This document shows positions 15,060-18,103 of a stretch of DNA of 18,103 nt, piece after piece. The number at the start of each line of letters is the position of its first letter. Position 1 is the first letter of the stretch. Position numbers and translations under genes: made by a program. A model generated the notes under the pieces. That model worked only from the letters and a program-made list of their open reading frames with translations, had not been told where the DNA came from and made no database searches. Source of the stretch: Bacteroidetes bacterium CG2_30_32_10 (GTDB lineage Bacteria > Bacteroidota > Bacteroidia > Bacteroidales > CG2-30-32-10); the NCBI GenBank assembly GCA_001872995.1, contig MNXO01000129.1, positions 1 to 18,103 on the forward strand. Reading direction: 5' to 3'.

Positions 15060-15903
15060 CTAAAAACTTATCTTAATCCCAATATTAGCACCAACACTGC
15101 TAAAAGGCGTCTTAAATTTGAGACTTTTTGAGGGTTCTCCTTCAGAAGGAGGGTTCAATGGATTTTCTGTAAGACTGTTCTCATAAACCGTTTCTTTTTC
15201 ACTGGTTGTCATAGAATTCAAATTATCAATTCCATCAGAACTTGATTCGGTAATTTCTGAAGATTTTGGCGTAATTGAAAGTGCATTGATATTACACTCT
15301 CCAAATATAGCAAAATTATCAGACACGTCAAACAAAATACCCAATGCTGCATTGGCTCCTAAACCCAAATCCATTTTATATTCTGTTACTTCCACCGTTT
15401 TTAATGACGTTTGTGAAAAAGCAGATGTAACAGTAGCTTCATCTTTACTTGTTATTTTAGGAAATGCTACTATTAATCCTATTCTTGCATAAGGGTTTAT
15501 TTTTTCAAACCCGCTTTCAATTACCAACGTTGGAACAAAAAACAACATTTTATTGTTATCGGTAGTAGTGCTTTTTGTTGTTGTAGTCAATGCCGTTAAA
15601 TTACTGGTTGATTCAATCTTACTACCCAGTAGATAACCTATACCCAATTCGGCACCAATGTTTTTGTTAAACATTCCACCAAAGGTACCTGCAAAATTAA
15701 GACCTTTTCCATAAGAATATTTAATAACATCAACCTTATAAACTTCTGTTTCATAATTTTGATCATAATTAAACATTGTTTGAGTGCCGGGATGGTAAGC
15801 CATAGCCTGCTCCAACTTTTACATAAACTCCTTGAGCCATAGATGGCATTGCAAAAAGAGAACATACAATTGCTACTAAAAGCATTTTACTTGTTTTTTT
15901 CAT
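15060..15903 (-). pseudogene. Frameshifted outer-membrane beta-barrel protein
   Basis: The natural ATG at 15903 opens a good signal peptide (MKKTSKMLLVAIVCSLFAMPSMAQ) and a first strand GVYVKVGAGYGLPS. This frame then reads a few unrelated residues and stops near 15770. The next frame carries on as a beta-barrel (GKGLNFAGTFGGMF, IGAELGIGYLLGS, FFVPTLVIESGF, INPYARIGLIVAFP, LGLGANAALGILFDV, FAIFGECN, and a final strand GANIGIKISF). The 844-base span is 3n+1. Removing one C from the CCC read on the minus strand at 15789-15791 joins the two as GLPSGTQTMF and gives about 280 residues. The gene is therefore either a recent pseudogene, a phase-variable form or a sequencing error. Without correction, translation could only restart at poor internal starts lacking a signal peptide. 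The C-terminal region carries a repeat-like insert. It lies 36 bases after the T9SS gene. Confidence 0.85.
15130..15156. repeat. Palindromic repeat inside the beta-barrel gene
   Basis: Two copies of GAGGGTTC (15130-15137 and 15149-15156) flank a CTCCTTCAGAAGGAG palindrome (15137-15151). It is read in frame as NPPSEGEP. Such CTCC/GGAG palindromes with GGGTT are typical of dispersed repeats in Bacteroidota genomes. Here it sits in a loop just before the last barrel strand. Confidence 0.45.
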
Positions 15904-15939
15904 CGTTTTTTAATTTTAATTATTAATAAATGGTTTTAA

Positions 15940-17916
15940 TTATTGCTTTATTATTTTCTTTGTTATAGTATGAGTATTATCTTTGTAAATCAAGTAATAA
16001 AATCCATTAGCTTTATCAGAAATATTTATATCAACTACTTCTTCGGTTAAATTTTCTTTAACAAATAGATTTTTCCCAGTAATATCTGAAATTTCAATTT
16101 TAAATGGAATATTACCTTTTTTATTATAAACAAAGAGTTTGAATATTCCATTGCAAGGGTTTGGTATGATATTTATTTGAATGTCTTTTAATAAAATATT
16201 AGAGTTTAATGAGTTTTTATTATCAAATAACGAATTTTCATTTATTTGATCTTTAATAATTTTTTTCAAGGAATCATTAATAATAATTTGTTTAATAACT
16301 GTTTTTGTTGAAGCAACATTATCAGTAATAGTTAGAGAAATATTAAATGCACCAGAATTATTATATGTTGTATTTGGATTCATATCATTTGAAAAATGAC
16401 CATTCCCGAAATTCCAAGTGTATTTTATTGGTGAATAATAGTTTTCAACAAAGCTATAAAAATTTACAGTATCGTTAACATAAAATATATAATTAACATA
16501 TTCAAAATTAAGATATTTTCCTTCAATCTTTTTTAAATCACATGGTACAATTTCAGCAGTAAATTCAGCACCGGTTTCTGTCATAAAATTAGGCAAAAGT
16601 TCAATATAATTACCAGCTTGAAATTTAACATTGTCGTAAGCTTTTATTGTTATATTATTCGCTGTAATGCTATTCGTAGCTTTATATAGCAAAGGACCAT
16701 CGATTGTTTTATCTTGTTTTAATATAATATTATTCAAATAAATGTCAGGGATTATTTCACAACATGGCAATGGGGGTTTCGAAATACCACCCGAATAATC
16801 AGTTAATATTGAGTTTATTGTTGGGTTAGAATTAATTTTTGTAAAGTTACCAGTATACTCTTTATTATTATAACAATCATTCGATACATATATCCTATAT
16901 TCATAAGTTCCAGTAGTTGCTTCATAACTATCAAAAACCTTTCCATTCCATGCCACTTTGTATTGCGGGTTTATTATTGTCTTTTCCCATATTTCTGTAC
17001 CAAGTACTGTCCAAATTTCTATTTTTATTTTATTAATATTCTCTAATCCAATAACAGTAAAAGGATGATCATTACTATGGATGTTAGTTGTAATGATGTT
17101 TAAAATTCCAGCTGTTGAACTACAATTCTCACTAATACAGCCTGGTTCAAGCGAAATGTCATCTATTAAAATATAACCATCGCATGTGACATCTTTAAAC
17201 TCAAAGCCTATCCAATCATAATTATCCTCATCAATATTAATTTGGATAGTTCTTTTTGTCCATTGACCTATAGGACAATCAGATAAATTTATAGGTATTT
17301 GCCCCAAAACATCAATTTGTTGAAAAATTCCATTTTGAAGCTTACAGTAATTATTATCATGGTAACAACCGCATTCTTCACAATATTTACAGTTCCAATC
17401 ATTATACTTAATTTTATTTTTAGCAAGATTTACATTTATATAACTATTTTCATATGTACCATTATGTCCAAAACCAAGATCAGAATGTAGTATTGGTCTT
17501 ACATACAATGATAAAATATAACTTCCTTTTGTTATAGGTTTACTATTAAAAAATCTTTGTTCTATTAATTCACAACTTCCCATACCCATATAACTTTCTT
17601 CAGAATGTGGATAAATAATATTGTACCCCTGCTGTGGAACGAATTCCTTTAAAGGTCTTCTTGTTGTATTAAACCAGTCGGGAGAATGTTCGTATAGCTT
17701 TATTTTATCTCCACCATCTGCTGGTATACATTTATCTAGATTACTACTTTCTGTCCATACTTCTAAATATTCAAAAGTTCGTTCTAAATCAGGATTATTA
17801 GGGAAATTAATATCTTCAAAACCTGCATTATGCATGTAATTATCTTGAGAAAAACAAGTAGTTTTAATTAAAGTAATTAGCAAAATAATAATTAACCTTT
17901 TATTGATTCTTTTCAT
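15940..17916 (-). CDS. Type IX secretion substrate with PKD domain
   Basis: A 658-residue exported multidomain protein. Signal peptide about 1-23 (ending CFSQ). Residues 25-260 form a lectin/CBM-like jelly-roll region (starts NAGFED, ends ILIDDISLEPGC), as in many T9SS surface proteins. It has a cysteine-rich loop at 176-191. Residues 270-345 form a FlgD/CHU_C-like Ig fold (IEIWTVLGTEIWEK, GTYEYRIYV). Residues 415-456 look like a 3-coathanger stack (ITIKAYDNVKFQAG, IELLPNF, GAEFTAEI). A PKD domain lies at about 475-545 (YTWNFGNG, ISLTITDN). The C-terminal T9SS sorting domain covers 580-658 (IIPNPCNG, IEISDITGKNL, GFYYLIY, TKKIIKQ). It is thus likely carried across the outer membrane and surface-attached or released. 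The ligand is unknown. It starts 13 bases after a gene that is cut by the window edge. Confidence 0.9.
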   Translation of the reverse strand: MKRINKRLIIILLITLIKTTCFSQDNYMHNAGFEDINFPNNPDLERTFEYLEVWTESSNLDKCIPADGGDKIKLYEHSPDWFNTTRRPLKEFVPQQGYNIIYPHSEESYMGMGSCELIEQRFFNSKPITKGSYILSLYVRPILHSDLGFGHNGTYENSYINVNLAKNKIKYNDWNCKYCEECGCYHDNNYCKLQNGIFQQIDVLGQIPINLSDCPIGQWTKRTIQINIDEDNYDWIGFEFKDVTCDGYILIDDISLEPGCISENCSSTAGILNIITTNIHSNDHPFTVIGLENINKIKIEIWTVLGTEIWEKTIINPQYKVAWNGKVFDSYEATTGTYEYRIYVSNDCYNNKEYTGNFTKINSNPTINSILTDYSGGISKPPLPCCEIIPDIYLNNIILKQDKTIDGPLLYKATNSITANNITIKAYDNVKFQAGNYIELLPNFMTETGAEFTAEIVPCDLKKIEGKYLNFEYVNYIFYVNDTVNFYSFVENYYSPIKYTWNFGNGHFSNDMNPNTTYNNSGAFNISLTITDNVASTKTVIKQIIINDSLKKIIKDQINENSLFDNKNSLNSNILLKDIQINIIPNPCNGIFKLFVYNKKGNIPFKIEISDITGKNLFVKENLTEEVVDINISDKANGFYYLIYKDNTHTITKKIIKQ

Positions 17917-17929
17917 AAATAAAAGAAAT

Positions 17930-18103
17930 TTAAAATATTTGTAATAAAATACCTGTTTTTAAATCAATAGTTCTATTTTCGATGTAATTACCTTCTATAT
18001 AAATACATAAAGGATACTTTTGTTGAAAATTAAAAATTTTATAAACAAATTTAAGAGAAGGATAGAAATAATTATATGTTGATGGTATAGGAACATTTTT
18101 AAC
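17930..18103 (-). CDS. 3' end of a gene cut by the window edge
   Basis: An open frame of 57 residues runs from the right edge to a TAA at 17930-17932. It ends with alternating hydrophobic residues and a terminal F (ENRTIDLKTGILLQIF), as in the last strand of an outer-membrane barrel. It reads without stops in very AT-rich DNA and ends 13 bases before the T9SS gene, which supports a real upstream operon member. No family can be assigned from so little sequence. Confidence 0.55.
   Translation of the reverse strand, partial: VKNVPIPSTYNYFYPSLKFVYKIFNFQQKYPLCIYIEGNYIENRTIDLKTGILLQIF

Noticed and set aside
1..18103. parS sites, CRISPR arrays, tRNA or rRNA genes
   Set aside because: No parS-like GTTNCACGTGNAAC palindrome, no regular spaced repeats, and no tRNA cloverleaf or rRNA segment was noticed on either strand by eye.

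Overview
The window is AT-rich DNA with every supported gene on the minus strand. It is almost certainly from a member of the Bacteroidota. Evidence: promoter boxes of the TAnnTTTG type, a parA-parB-DUF5683-dapB-lepB run, DUF3276 (PUR-alpha-like) and DUF4159 proteins, a YfiR/TonB-receptor pair, and a secreted protein with a type IX secretion (T9SS) sorting domain. Class or genus cannot be assigned from the sequence alone.

Layout in transcription order (right to left): the 3' end of a gene cut by the window edge; a large T9SS-type secreted protein; an outer-membrane beta-barrel gene broken by one extra base; a terminator; a DUF4159 protein; a DUF3276 protein followed by a strong terminator; then a tight housekeeping series of metallo-hydrolase, parA, parB, DUF5683, dapB, lepB and serS, with very short gaps and two ATGA overlaps. 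After serS comes a three-gene accessory module, then a secreted TPR protein, a 500 bp non-coding stretch with a possible dispersed repeat, and a yfiR-like/TonB-receptor operon.

The most interesting part is at 5.7-6.9 kb, between serS and the TPR gene. A putative ADP-ribosyltransferase-like toxin, a small antitoxin-like protein and a SecB-family chaperone lie in the order toxin-antitoxin-chaperone. This is the layout of SecB-dependent toxin-antitoxin-chaperone (TAC) systems and especially recalls CmdTAC, an anti-phage system. The antitoxin ends in a C-terminal tail with aromatic patches and a degron-like LAFAA end, as expected of a chaperone-addicted antitoxin. The module has its own Bacteroidota-type promoter next to a 9 bp inverted repeat. 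It is bracketed by an imperfect inward-facing inverted repeat of about 22 bp, whose right arm includes the serS stop codon, which suggests a discrete inserted cassette.

Other points: the beta-barrel gene is split by a CCC/CC frameshift and carries a repeat-like palindrome inside its coding sequence. The TonB receptor has three exact-length 8-residue repeats before its plug and an (AT)7 tract abutting its start codon. No rRNA, tRNA, CRISPR array, transposase or integrase was seen.
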